Part shown: piece by piece, positions 44,646-56,730 of the stretch | Layout of the letters: every line of letters starts with the position of its first letter | How positions within the stretch are numbered: position 1 is the stretch's first letter | NCBI GenBank assembly: GCA_005406025.1 | Contig: BGZK01000850.1 | Coordinates: 124,001 to 188,000 of the forward strand | Direction: 5' to 3' | Origin: Eumeta japonica | Lineage: Eukaryota > Arthropoda > Insecta > Lepidoptera > Psychidae | DNA length: 64,000 nucleotides | Translations under genes and position numbers: made by a program | The notes under the pieces: generated by a model | Databases searched by the model: none | The model's input: only the letters and a program-made list of their open reading frames with translations | What the model was told of the DNA's origin: nothing

Positions 44646-44989
44646 AGAAATGGCAGATTTTTGACATCAAATTAAGCATCTTGAAAAAGATTTTTTTCTT
44701 CTAAGCGTATAGAGTGTAGTATCAAAATGAAGGATTTTGAGAGAAGATAACAAAAATATATACAACTTGTATGTTTAAAAGTAATTTGAAAAGACTAACG
44801 GTAATAAACCGAAATTATTGTTCTTTCTACGTCCACTTTAACGACTCACATTATTCAAATTAATTTCTCAACGACATTTTTCAGTGTCCAAGTGTCTTTT
44901 TATATCCGACCGCAGAAAAGCAAAGACAGGGTTAGGTTTTTCACACGTATCCGGGTACGTATGTAAGATTTTTGATATTGTTGAAAGCT

Positions 44990-45084
44990 AGATGAATCAA
45001 TGAGGTGTTCATCGATTCTTCTAAACGATATGATGGCTACAGGCTAAGTTTTATTTTTTATGAAACACCTCATTGATCCATCTT
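44990..45084. repeat. Inverted repeat with 22-25 bp arms
   Basis: AGATGAATCAATGAGGTGTT (from 44990) and AACACCTCATTGATCCATCT (ending 45083) are inverse complements except for one or two positions, separated by about 48 bases. It would fold as a long hairpin. It resembles a small foldback element. Confidence 0.6.
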
Positions 45085-46479
45085 AAGCATGTGTCACACA
45101 TACACACATACATAGGTATACAGACATTACTTGGAAAACGATTAAAATAGATCTAGGACCCAAAACCGGCAAGTTCTGATAAAATTTCGATTTTCGTAAA
45201 TCGAATTGTAACAGTAAGTATAAATTGAAATTCATTCAATTTTCATAGCAGGAAGTTAAAATATCACGATTATTATAACAAGATACAAAGTTGACACCGT
45301 CAATGACGAGAAAGAAGCAATCTTTATATACTGTTAAAATACAAGTAAAAAATAATGAATAAAATAATTATTTGAAAAATTAAAAACCCAGCTGCATAAA
45401 AAGAGAACTAGAAGTATAGAAACGACGTCACACGGTTCATTGTTTCAACATTTGAAGGAACTTGAATCAAGAAACGACTGAGACTAGTGTGAGTTTCGAA
45501 ATATTTATGTTTTCTTAGCGTTCGCATTAAAGACGAATTTGTATGAAAAAACAAACGGCGCCTTTAGCTGACGAAGGTGGGGGGAAGGATTGGGGTGGGG
45601 GGGTTAAAATAACGCATAAAATGCTCTTCCCCCTCTGAAGGAAATTCTGAAAAAGTTCTTCCCTAAAGAAAATTGTAGATCAACACGTGAGCGAACGATT
45701 GGCAAAACAGATTTCCATATTAGGTAATGTTAATTAAATCTATTTTGTCGTTCTTTGTTTAGTGGTTGTTTTGTGAGAATAAGTTACATTTTTGACACAT
45801 TTACACCACGTCTGGCGTAAATAAACATTAGCGCAATAGTAACGGTCACTCACTTGTGAATCTTGTGGTGAGAAGCGAAGTAGATGTAGTCTGGTCGAGA
45901 AGTGAGTTTTCTGCGAAAAATAGTTAAAACAGTCTTAAAAATATGGGGTTTGGTGCATTGGATTCGGAATTCAATCCTGAAGAATGGGAATTTTGGAATT
46001 TATCCGCCAATAAAAATTCCAATTGTTATAAACAAAAACGAAAAGTCAAAAGGTAGTGTCCGTTTTGCAGCTATAACTCAAAAATATTAAAGTTAGCTCA
46101 AATTTGAAAAAGTTCCTAAAAGAGGAGAAAATTTTAGTAAAATAACTCCCTACTTTCGGAGTTGTAGCTCTATTATTTATAATTTTAATTTTACGCTGAA
46201 AATTGGGTTCCGCACGGCCGTTTCAGCGCTGTCGCCGCCATAAACGAAGCGTGCATTATAAAATATTTTTTTCAATATTCAATATTAATTTAAAATTTGG
46301 AAAAATTATAGTGTCTTCTAGAAACTTGAAAGAATACGATCCCGTTGGAAAAATGTTTAACTCTATTTTTCTTAAAGTTATCTAATAGTTAATTAAGTAA
46401 TTTTTCATGGACTTTAGTTTTATTAAATCTCATATAAAAGTTTAAATAATGCACCTATAATTTTTTTCTTTTGGGAGCT
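45085..46479. other. AT-rich non-coding stretch
   Basis: A G-rich tract lies at 45579-45603. No exon or repeat relative is recognised. Confidence 0.4.
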
Positions 46480-46830
46480 CTTCTTATTTCCGAAATTATT
46501 CACGAAACATAAAATGGCTTAAAACCTTTAATTATATTTAAAAGAATTGTCAAAATATGTGCTACACATTAATGTTTGCTGAAAAAAATATTTTTCAAGT
46601 ACTGTTCATATATGGAGTGCCCCCTTCATCCATTAGAAATGTCTATTTTTGTTATTTAACTATCAAACTAAATAGCAGCTTATACAAGACACCTACACTA
46701 TTAATTTCATCAATATAGGTCTGGTAGTTTCTGAATGAAATTCCTGTAACATGCGGAGGGACGGACGGACGGACATAACAAACTTTAAGAGTTCCGTTTT
46801 TGCAGTGTAAGCTGGGAACCCTAAAAATGG
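46480..46830 (+). repeat. GGAACCCTA repeat family, copy with ACGG tandem
   Basis: TCCGAAATTATTCACGAAAC, AGAATTGTCAAAATATGTGC, GGAGTGCCCCCTTCAT, GCAGCTTATACAAGACACCT and CTGGGAACCCTAAAAA define the copy. A short tandem GGACGGACGGACGG (46759-46774) precedes the end. It aligns with 44300-44645 and 27470-27605. Confidence 0.65.
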
Positions 46831-47838
46831 TTCATTACTATGTGAAGTGTTTCTACCGCATCATAATTATATATAATTACAAAGACATTCCGACGACGAC
46901 GGATTTTTTTTTTCTTTTTCATGTGTATTAATATGTTATAAATGCAATATTAATATAATAGAGGCTAATAAAATTCAGATAATTGCTTGATCTCGATATG
47001 TCGAAAATAGAGTATAAATTCAAACACTTCCCTTTATGAGGCATACAAAATACCATTCCTAAGATTAACCGTACCTAAACTTTAACAGATTGTTACATAC
47101 ATTAACTATCATATTCTATATACGATTAATTTAGCAATTAACGTGGCTATTTTCTGGTGGAACTTGCCAAATTAAAGAATACTATAGATATTGTAAACTT
47201 TATTTTCAGGTGCTTACTTTTACGATGTTGTCTATGGTACACGCGATTATCAACATCCTTTAGACGTGGCTAAATGTCTATCTTAAAAATCGTGCTGTGT
47301 TTCTGTAGAAAAAATGAACTAAGCACTGACTAATCCAAGTATGTTGCCAAAATATATACTGTTCCCCAAGACTTCCTGTGGGACATAATTTACCTATACT
47401 GATTCGTAACGCAGAATGTTTTACGCACATAGATGGTAAATATGGAGCGATTTCGCATTTCTCGATCATTATGTTTTTAATGTTGTTTAACATCGTTTTC
47501 TGAAATCTATAGAAAAAAAAAACATGTTTGCCGTTCATACTCGGTGGAAGTGACTTAACTGCGAGAGAATGCAATATCAGGACTAGGACAATTATAATAT
47601 TTATTTACTATAATATTGGTACCAAGTTTAAAAGTTATTTTGCATTTTCTTATTAAGAGTCTATGTTTTTGATTTCAACAAATGAAGATACGTAGGCGCA
47701 CACGAGCACATATATATTCAACATTTGATAGATAAAAGCCCAAGTTACAGTTATATAAAAGAGAAAAATTCAAATTAAACCATTTATGGTATTAGCGTAG
47801 AGACATTGTCGAGTAGAACGAACCGGAACAGAATATCA
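46831..47838. other. AT-rich non-coding stretch
   Basis: A 98-codon minus-strand frame (47278-47574) has no family resemblance I can name. No repeat relative was noticed. Confidence 0.4.
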
Positions 47839-47846
47839 ATGAGTAC

Positions 47847-50800
47847 CAGTGGCGAGGGGTGAGAAAAATATAAAGGGAAGCCGAACCTTAAAAAATTGTC
47901 AACATTAAACATTATTAATAAAAATATAACTATTACTTACCGAGCTCTGTAACGCCCTCTGGTATAACGCGGAGATATTTCATTCGCCACTTTTGGCATA
48001 CTTGAAGTCAACGATAGAATACAAACGGAAGACTTCGAGCATGCATAAAAGCAGCTTTGAAAAAGCTAATGAAGTAGTTTCCTTTAGTCGAATTTATAGC
48101 AGCGCAGTGGATAAATGAATTAAATGAGATAAAAAGCTATTTAAATTCTAGTGGTAATCTACGATTTTTCTTGAGAAAATGAGCTAATACCAAGTCATAA
48201 AATTTGGCTTACTTTTGATTTGCAACAGTAAATGTTTTTCTATAGATAACAACGCGAGATCTGAAAGCCTTTGTTCTGTCTGGCTATTCCTGAGGTACGT
48301 ATGAATGCGTTTGAGAGCTGAAAAGATCGTTCCGCGGCCGCAATTGTTATCGGAAGGGTTAAACAGATATTACTTAAGCTTAAAATTTGAGGAAATGTAT
48401 CTTTTAAGATATCTTTTGTAAATGCAAAAATAACTCGTACATATCTAATCCTTTAAGCGAGGGAGACGAATATAATACTTTTAACTCATTTTTAATGCAT
48501 TTATGTCAAAAATTCGAGGAAATAATAAATTTAAATTATTTAGTTTATCCTCAGGAAATGTACGTTCGAATAAATCATATTTCGACTTACTTAGTAAATC
48601 TAAAACGACAAATTGCTTAGTGAACTATATCTGGTTTGAATTTGATTTTTAACATTATCTACAATTTCGATGAAAATACGTTTATACTCGCGTTTTAAGT
48701 CTGATTCTGAGCTAAATAGACGTCGGCGTCTTCGTGGAGGCTCACTTATATCAGTGACACTGTCGTAAATTTCGTCAAACTTATTAATGAAATTACTCTC
48801 AAACCAATTTAATAGCGATTGAACTTCGCGAATAACGACGTCTATATCACTCTGTTTATTTTGTAGTAAAGCGAAAGTAATATCTGTTCTTGCAAATAAT
48901 TCAGCTAAAGTATGCAAAAAGCAAAATTCCTATCTTCTAATTTCATTAACAAACTTTCTGATATGGCAATTGATTCAGAATCCCAATCCATCGGATTTTC
49001 TATAATTATATTAAATGTTTGTATTATGTCGGATCTACAGTTACAAATGACATTAATAATACGAGAATGATACTGCCATCGAGTTTCTGCGACACCAGGC
49101 AAACGACGATCTGACGTTAATTTTAAAAGACCCGAACGTTTAGTAGATTTATTAAAAATTTTATTATGCAATTGATGTGGCCGAAAAATTGTTTTAACTC
49201 TGGAATATTTTCTAAAGATCGAGATAACACTAAGTTAAGTACGTGAGCATAGCAAGGAATAAAGACAGCCATTGGACATTGTAATTTAATTTTTGTTTGT
49301 ACGCCGCCCTGAGCACCCGACATCACAGCGGCCCCATCATACGACTGACCGACTAATTTTTCTTTACAATTAAACTGATCTATGACCTCTAATATACTTT
49401 GCGATAACTGATCTGCTCCACGTTCTAAAGTAACATCGAAAAACCTACAAATCTCTTTCGATCCCCGTCTTAGTCAAATAGCGGAATATGACAGACATTT
49501 GCTCTCGATGGCTAATATCAGGTGTTTCGTCGGCTATAACCGACACGAATTTCGCAAAGTTAATTTCTGATTTAATTTCATCTCTAATGACCTGAGCTAT
49601 GGACTTTATTAAATCGTTCTGAATATCGCTCGAGAGACCAGAGAACACAGAGTTCTGAGTTGAGGAACATTGCTCTAAATGCATATCTAATACTGAATCA
49701 TATGTTTTTAAAACAACAAAGTTTCTATGTAATTACCGCGATTATCTGATGTTAATTTTTCGTCATGGCCGCGAAACGATAGCTCTTGCCTTCCTAATAA
49801 AATGATGGTGTCTATAAATCGCTTCATTAAATTACGGTTTCGTTCTACTTTTTATTATATGCCTCGAAAGAGTTCCCTAAAGAAATTTCAATTCTATTAA
49901 TGCCAAATTCGTGCAATGCTAAAGAACTACGAATATGTTTTTCAGTTTGTAAGTGTTTTTCGAGGAATTAGTAAAATTATTTATATCTACAAATCCTGTA
50001 CTACTCCAAACGCTACTTGATTTTGAAAATAATAAACAAGGAAAACAATACATTCTATTATGCTTACAACTGCCAGTCAACCAAGTAAATTTTTCGTAAA
50101 GTGAAACGTGGAAATGCTTACAAAACCATCTTTACGTTTATAATCTATTTTCATATTAGGTTTAGCACGATCTAACTCGATAATTTTCTGTTTTGTTGAA
50201 ACGTTAATTTTGAAAAGGAGTTTTCGCTTTGTAATAGAAAATCCGTAGTGCAGCATTCAATTGCTAAGAGTGCCATTATAAAATCGAAAATAGAAAAACA
50301 CTTACTGAATAAATAGAATAACAATCAATTCGTCTTAAATACCACTACACTAACTTAGTGTCACAACTCGTATTATATAAATTCAATTACACTCACAACG
50401 CTTCTATACTTAATTCGACACGGGAATGATGCTATATGCAAAACCGTTTTTTATTCGGGTATAATCGGAAATCTCCGCTGATCGAAACGCATTATTATTT
50501 ACATAATGATGTATAACACAAGAATCCGCAACCGAATATAACACCTAAGAGTTCACGTTAAAGGTGAAATTATGTTTCACGAATTACAATGGCGTCATTT
50601 CGTTGTCGAAGCGAAACTCGCGATCAACCGAGTTGCTAAGCTCCCGTTCCCCCGCTCGCCCGCAGCTTGCGACCCGCAGGCTCACGGGCCGAGGCGTCGC
50701 CATAACGCTATAATACAACTGAATATGGAAGACTCAACATTTCACATTGATTACGACGATTGCGAACATTCTGAATTTGGTCGTCTAAATAACTCTGTTG

Positions 50801-51013
50801 CTTTCGAGTTATTTGAAGTGTTTTTTATATAGGGCTTACGTTACTAACGTAAGAAGGCTGGATATTATTTACAATAATTATTGAAAATTAAAAATAATTT
50901 TAAGTGTCTGTATACTAAAAAGCAATAATTTATTTATTTATGAATTATGCATATTAAATATTTTATGAAAGGGAAGCCGATAAGAATCGAGTTCTTAGAA
51001 GCCGTCGCCCCTA
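47847..51013 (-). mobile_element. hAT transposon with intact borders, 3167 bp
   Basis: An exact 8-base duplication ATGAGTAC flanks the element (47839-47846 and 51014-51021), the size made by hAT transposases. The left end is CAGTGGCGAGGGG and the right end read inward is TAGGGGCGACGGC, matching at 7 of the first 9 positions. The words AAAGGGAAGCCGA near both ends (47871 and 50966) are in direct orientation. The transposase gene lies on the minus strand (48184-50276). A GC-rich block at 50640-50700, upstream of it, is the likely promoter region. The duplication is still perfect although the gene carries several lesions. Confidence 0.9.
48184..50276 (-). pseudogene. hAT transposase of the TTF-finger/ZMYM1-like type, decayed
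   Basis: Reading down the minus strand, residues typical of a TTF-type zinc finger come first (YCFPCLLFS, CKHNR, about 50075-50020). The DUF4371-like region follows, with VSVIADETPDISHREQMSVI (about 49545-49485), the hAT hallmark GQSYDGAAVMSGAQGG (about 49345-49300), PCYAHVLNLV (about 49250) and RWQYHSR (about 49080). The C-terminal dimerisation domain follows as TIAAAERSF, LKRIHTYLRNSQTEQRLSDL and ALLSIEKHLL to a stop at 48184. Asp in ADET and Asp in YDGA are likely catalytic. The frame is broken by several shifts and stops (near 49440, 49170, 48910, 48350 and upstream of 49685). It is not able to make a full protein but might be mobilised in trans. Confidence 0.85.
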
Positions 51014-51021
51014 ATGAGTAC

Positions 51022-51735
51022 ATAAACACTTGACATACGTCCAAATCAATAAATGAAGAGTGAAAGGTGTGGTTCCACTAACACCCGTCTGAAAAGATAA
51101 AACAATTAAACCAGAAACCTCGTGTAGCCATAAGTGTTACGACTTGACTCGTTTTGAAGGCATTTCCACTATTCTTCAATGAATATCTCTGGTCTAAACT
51201 GCTTATCTGATCAATTTGGTGTTTATAACGATTTGGACCTTGTCCATTCACTCTCTGAAAAGCCATCGAACCTCGGTCAATTTCGAGCAAAAAACTTATA
51301 AGGTTTCAAACTTCAATAAAACGTCGAATCAAGTCGAATGTGTGAAAATTTAAGGGTTTTTAAAGCGTTCTTCTAAGCTAATCCCCTTAGTGTACTGTGT
51401 AATGAAACAGCAGTCACAGTAGTGACGTGAGACAAGTAAATATAATTTTAGATGGGACGTGGAACTATTTAAGTTAAAACAAGTCTAATTCTACGTAAAA
51501 AAGAATTTGATTGCCGTACATTTTATATTTTTAATCGTAATTTTATATTTTTACAGTTTCATGATTAAAGCACAAGTAGATATGTAACGTACATCATCAC
51601 CAGTATCACTGGTGTGAGATAGTTTGTATTAGTTTGGTGTGACAAACGATCGAAGTCACGAATCCAGCACCTTCCGTACTTCGACGACGTCACGCCGGGC
51701 ACGGCCTCCAGAGCACTTGATTTTTTTTTTATTCG
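51022..51735. other. Non-coding stretch
   Basis: A GC-balanced piece at 51640-51715 precedes a T-run (51720-51730) that abuts the mariner fragment. No exon is recognised. Confidence 0.4.
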
Positions 51736-51987
51736 AATTCATATTACTCTGACTTAGTACCATGCGATGTTTACATGTTTCCCAAAATCAAAGAAAAATT
51801 TAAAGGCAAGAAATTTGAGAGGAAGGAAGATGCATCGGCTGCCTATAATTTCAAAATTCCTGAGATATTTGATAAAAAGTGTTCCGTGGTATTTTCTAAG
51901 TGCTTTAAACGCACGAAAAAGCGTGTACATGCTCAGGGTGAATACTCCGGAAAGATAAATATTGATAATAAATATTATAATTGTTGA
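51736..51987 (+). pseudogene. Mariner transposase C-terminal fragment
   Basis: One uninterrupted plus-strand frame reads NSYYSDLVPCDVYMFPKIKE, then KFKGKKFERKED, then KRVHAQGEYSGK to a stop at 51985-51987. This corresponds to the YSPDLAP.DF.LFPKLK block of mariner transposases, which carries the third catalytic Asp (here in PCD), and to the terminal GEYFEG motif. The fragment is about 83 codons; upstream domains are missing or unrecognisable beyond the T-run at 51730. An intact open frame over such an old fragment is slightly unusual. Confidence 0.75.
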
Positions 51988-52699
51988 TTATTTAGTTTTT
52001 TACTTATTTAGCACACTCCGCATATTTTGAGAATGTTGTCGCAAGGAAAATATAATATGTAAAAATTGAGCATGGAGCAGCGATTAAGTTTTCCCATAAA
52101 GCGCGAAAACGCCATCGCAGATCATACAACGCATGTTAAATATATTCGGTGATTCTTGTTTTGATTTTATCATAAAACTTTAACCGAAGCGACCCCTTTG
52201 GATCATTACCGACCAAAGTATAGCAAAAGAGCAGAACGTTATTTTAAAAGGCCGACGGAACAATTAAATAGTGAAAGATCGTAAAACACATAAGGATCGC
52301 TAAGAAAGACGTAAAAAAAATAATTCATCAATATCTAGATATAGGTACTCAAGATCAGCGCGTGCTGTCCGAGATGAAGCAAAGTGTGAGTCACGGAACG
52401 TATGAGATGCTTCTCTCGTATCAGCTTACCTTCATAGCAGCGATGCTATGGAAACTTCAACCAACATTTATTTATAGGAGGAGAAGGTGATAAGTTATCT
52501 AATTTCTATACGAAAGTAAAAATGAGTGTATTCTTCAATTCTCATCATTTATTAAAAGTCGTTTTCCCCCTATGTTTTTCTTCAAGAATCTAAACACGAT
52601 AATTATTCCTGTTTAGACCCTTGAAGTCAAAACAGAAGTTAGTATTGTCATATAAATTTTATAAAGTCTAAACAGAACTCTCTGAATACGCAGAGCGCT
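51988..52699. other. Non-coding stretch
   Basis: Moderate GC, with fragments that could be decayed coding text near 52190-52290 but no nameable family. No mariner terminal repeat was recognised. Confidence 0.35.
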
Positions 52700-52960
52700 A
52701 ACTTTCCGCCCGTTGCTAGTTTGAGTGCAGACATAGAGTGTATTCCTTCATCTATTATATTGATCGATTTTGTTATAAATTCCAATTACCTGCTTCAATT
52801 TTGGTGCCAACACCGTTTCTGATTTCGATCCCTTTCACGTTTCTGATTCTAATCTTGATCCCGGACGCAATCTCGCTTTTAATTTCGGTTCCAGTCCCGG
52901 ATCTCGAATCAGGTACCAATCTTTTATTCAATTTCGATGCTGTTATTGAATACGGAGCGT
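52700..52960 (-). repeat. CGGAA-array repeat family, inverted copy
   Basis: On the minus strand the array runs from about 52960 to 52780 with words such as CCGGGACTGGAACCG, ATCGAAATCAGAAACG. The array is followed by AATCGATCAATATAATAG and the decayed tail CAACGGGCGGAAAGTTAGCG (about 52718-52699). The order matches the plus-strand copies at 5050, 9540 and 27890. Confidence 0.5.
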
Positions 52961-53254
52961 GTCTGACGGTACTTATATGGATCGTGTAAAAAAATATACA
53001 CGTGCAATGATATACAGGATATATAATGATATCGTGATTAAAATGAAACTTCTTAGTAACATTATTGATAAAATTTTAATAGTTTAAATATCGAACGAGG
53101 TGGCTGGGCGCACATCCGTTGACAGTTTTAGTACTCTCAGTGGATGTAACTGTCTGTATGTTTTCCTGAGGATGGGTCTAGTTGGCATGAAATACACGTA
53201 GAAATAACAATATAACTTAACGGACTAAGATAAATAAAAATATTAACAATTGCT

Positions 53255-53392
53255 TAAGTGTTCGATATCTGTTAATCCCCTCGAATAAATATTCAATTCG
53301 TTAGATGAGGATTCGTTGTGGTAGAACAGTTTCGAGGATTAGCGATGGGTTGTATACTGTATGTTACTGAATGTAGCAGGCAAGCATCTAAT
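53255..53392 (+). repeat. Dispersed repeat family C, copy 3
   Basis: GTGTTCGATATCTGTTAATC, CCTCGAATAAATATTCAATT, GGATTCGTTGTGGTAGAACA, ATACTGTATGTTACTGAATG and GCAGGCAAGCATCTAA align with the copies at 31693 and 35708. Confidence 0.65.
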
Positions 53393-54443
53393 TTAACTAT
53401 ATTTACATAATATTTAACTCTTCACGGATATAATCAAACAATTTTACAGATCACATCACAAACAATCAAAGGACACAAACGTAATAAACAAATATGTAAT
53501 CACAAAACACAATAATATATATTAATTAGACAGATATATAGACAGAAACCTCATATTTAACTTTTGACACGTACATATACAACGCGCGCATGCGCGAAAC
53601 TGTTTTATTGTACCACTTTCTATCACCGTGTTTATGTCATTCTTTTGCTGCACTCACATGTCGTCAGAATATATGGTTGTGCTTCTCCTTCTCTATATTA
53701 CCTTCTTATACAAATATGTCTATACGTGACATGTTCTTAAAATGCCACCCACAATTCTCGCTCAATTATCTATTATCATACCGCCATCTACGAACTTTCA
53801 CTTCAAAAAAAAAAAATGTAAAACTGATTTGACTATACTTGACCTATAAAGCGTCCCAAGCGGTATAAACTAACATGTTTTCAGATTTCCCATGAGTGTT
53901 GCAAAGGGAAATAAACAAAAAACACACGATGGTAACATAATTGAAAAAAAATTACTATACTATCGATACAATTACACACTAGCTTATGATTTTTATGGTT
54001 TTCTAAGAAGTCTATCCATCATACCCTCACTCTGGCTTCAGATTCGTCCCCAAATAGAAGAAACACAAAAAAAAATAAGATTTAATCCATAACCACAACT
54101 TTTCATATTTTTAATATGTTAAATGTACATACAGTTTTATGTTTTCATCTAAATATATAATACTGAATTAAATCATCTAAATAATTTCTGTAAAATATTT
54201 CAATTTAAGTATCACATATTAACTCAAATACTTAGATATGACTGTTATTCATAAATAATTACATATAATAAATATTTTACACCAAATTGTTTACAAACAG
54301 ACGTACTACATTAATAATAAAAAAATATTTTACGAAAAATATAGGTATTGCTTTGATAACATTGAACAGATAAAAATAGATTTCTATAAAATTAACCTCT
54401 TGAATAGCCTATAGGTAAAATTTTCAAAAATATCTAAAAAAGA
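53393..54443. other. AT-rich non-coding stretch with an NRF-1-type site
   Basis: GCGCATGCGC lies at 53586-53595. Otherwise no exon or repeat is recognised. Confidence 0.4.
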
Positions 54444-55250
54444 GAAGGTACACAGTCCCGCGATCAAAAACGGCTACAATAAATGAGTACTAAAACAGTC
54501 AGTTTACCACTCATTACAACTGGTATAGTTTCGTCGTACCTTCCGTTATGACGTCGAAATTCTTTTAAAAGACGTGTTCTGTTAAAAAATGCAAAAACAA
54601 CACGTAAAATAGATGGTATTTTTTTAGGTAAGCAAAATTTAGTTAATGTATAATAGGTTCTCAATCATGTATTATGAGTATTCAATGAGTATTTTGAGTT
54701 TCTTCATTTAAGCCGTGATATAAGCCGATTCCAAAAAAAATTGACAAGCAACACCGGTCTCGTATTTCTTGTGTTGTCATATTATTAGGTCGCTTAACAA
54801 TAGAGACTGTTTTTATACTAATGTACCTAGTCGCCTTTTTTATTTTTTATTTGTTTTATATTTATAAAAATCTTAAAATTACCTTTAAGTAAAGCAAAGT
54901 AAATCATACAATAGATTAAACCTATTCCAAAAAATATGTTTATCATAGTTAAATTAATCTTCGTCTTATTTTATTACGTAAATAATAAAAAAGTTTTATA
55001 TTACTATGCTGTATACACTTTAGAAATTATCAAGTTCTTTTATATATATCTTCACTGACATTATAAAATTAAAGATGCATATTAATTTTAATCTTAGGTG
55101 ATTTCTACATTAAGCTTTATTAAGAAGAAAAGTAAGCTATGATTCTTTTCATATGTTCAACCAAAAAACTATAATAAACATTTAAAATTATATTATACCT
55201 CTCCATTAATTTCTTGTTTTAGAACAGCACGTTTAAATTAAAAAAAAATG
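54444..55250 (+). repeat. Dispersed repeat family E, copy 2
   Basis: AGAAGGTACACAGTCC, AAAACGGCTACAATAAATGA, GTTCTGTTAAAAAATGC, AGCAAAATTTAGTTAATG, ACTTTAGAAATTATCAAGTT and AGAACAGCACGTTTAAATT follow the same order as at 39449-40345. It has drifted heavily and has no coding remnant. Confidence 0.55.
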
Positions 55251-56262
55251 GACTTATGGTTTTCCAATAATAAAGTGATAGTTACATGTTTTCTTTGCAT
55301 TTAAAAATGAACCTTATGTATAACATTTCGATTGAAATGTGAAATGATTATAATCCCTCAAAGGTTATATATGTAAACTAGCGCCACCCTCAACGGTCCA
55401 TCAGTTTCCCGCGCTTTTTTGCAGTGCGACGGGACGCCACATATTTTCATTTTTCGCATAGTTTGAATTAGTACTCTATGGTTGTTAGACATTTTAGGAA
55501 TGTTGATAAAATTTACTAACTGGCAGGAAAGAAAACAATTGAAAAAGCTATCCAGTAATAAACAATGACATATTAAACTTGAGAGCTGTTCCTTCCAAGA
55601 CTTTGCTCAAATACAAAGAAATAAAACCACATTTTGTTTTTATTTGTATTTCCTTTCTTAACAACTATTTTGCAATAATATTTAATAAAACATCAACATG
55701 CCATACATTTTTTTTTCAAGAGAGACATTACATTGCAAGGCGTCGGACGGCCGCGCTCACGTAGAGTGATTTTTTGCTACGCCCGTTTTCATGGCGGGTC
55801 TGTTTTAAACAGAGCGATTTGTTGTTTGTACCGTCAGAGACTTTCATAGACTATACAAAAATGTAAAGAATTGTATATTTTTGTTGTTTGCTTTGTGAAT
55901 AAAAATTTAAAACTGAAATTTGTCGAAAAAAGGCGAGTCTTACAATTAAGTTTATACAATGAAACATATTCACATATGTGCAAATGTAAGGCATTATTTA
56001 AAAAATAGAATAATCATTCTACAAAAAAAACTTTGAAAATAATATACTTTACATAGAAAAATTCTTCAGTACAGCTCGTTGAAAAATCGTAAAATTACCG
56101 AAAATTGCGACGAGCATGTTATGGATATGCCATGTGAATATCAAAATTATTGAAATTTTTATTTTTTGTCATGATTTAACCAATTTAAGACTATTATTCA
56201 CTAATAAGTGATACAAAAGGTTGACTTTTATTGTTTTATTTATATTTTTATATATTTAAAAT
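55251..56262. other. Non-coding stretch
   Basis: GC-balanced pieces at 55380-55445 and 55735-55840 (GTCGGACGGCCGCGCTCACG, TTTCATGGCGGGTCTGTTTT) look like parts of unclassified repeats. The rest is AT-rich. Confidence 0.4.
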
Positions 56263-56268
56263 TTTATT
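56263..56268 (-). terminator. Poly(A) signal for the RGG-tail exon
   Basis: AATAAA on the minus strand, the first one met downstream of the stop codon at 56731. It implies a 3' untranslated region of about 470-500 bases. Confidence 0.45.
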
Positions 56269-56730
56269 TTTTATACAATACAAATATAATTAAATAGTAA
56301 ATCAAGTAGCAAATAAATAATTAATTGAAAAACAAATGACAAATTAAATTGCACAATTGTATTAAATTACATTATATTAGAAATATAAAAAAATAGCATA
56401 TAAACTTTTTCCTTTTTTTTTTGTGTATACTAAATATAATAATGACAATATGAAATAACTAAACAGGAGAGTGCAAGACACATTGAAATGCAAAATTGAA
56501 TACTAATCTGAAAGTTACTTGAAAAACAAAACTTGATGACAAAAAAATTTGAAAATAAATGCAATGAAAACCCTAAAGTTGTCAGACAGATCGTCAAAGA
56601 ATCATACAACTGCAGATTCAATTATAAATTAATTACAGGTTGTAAACGCAAAAAAGATAAAAATAATTTATATTTTCAAAACAGCTCCATTTCATAAGTG
56701 ATCCTAATGTGCTAGACCTAGCATGGGTCA

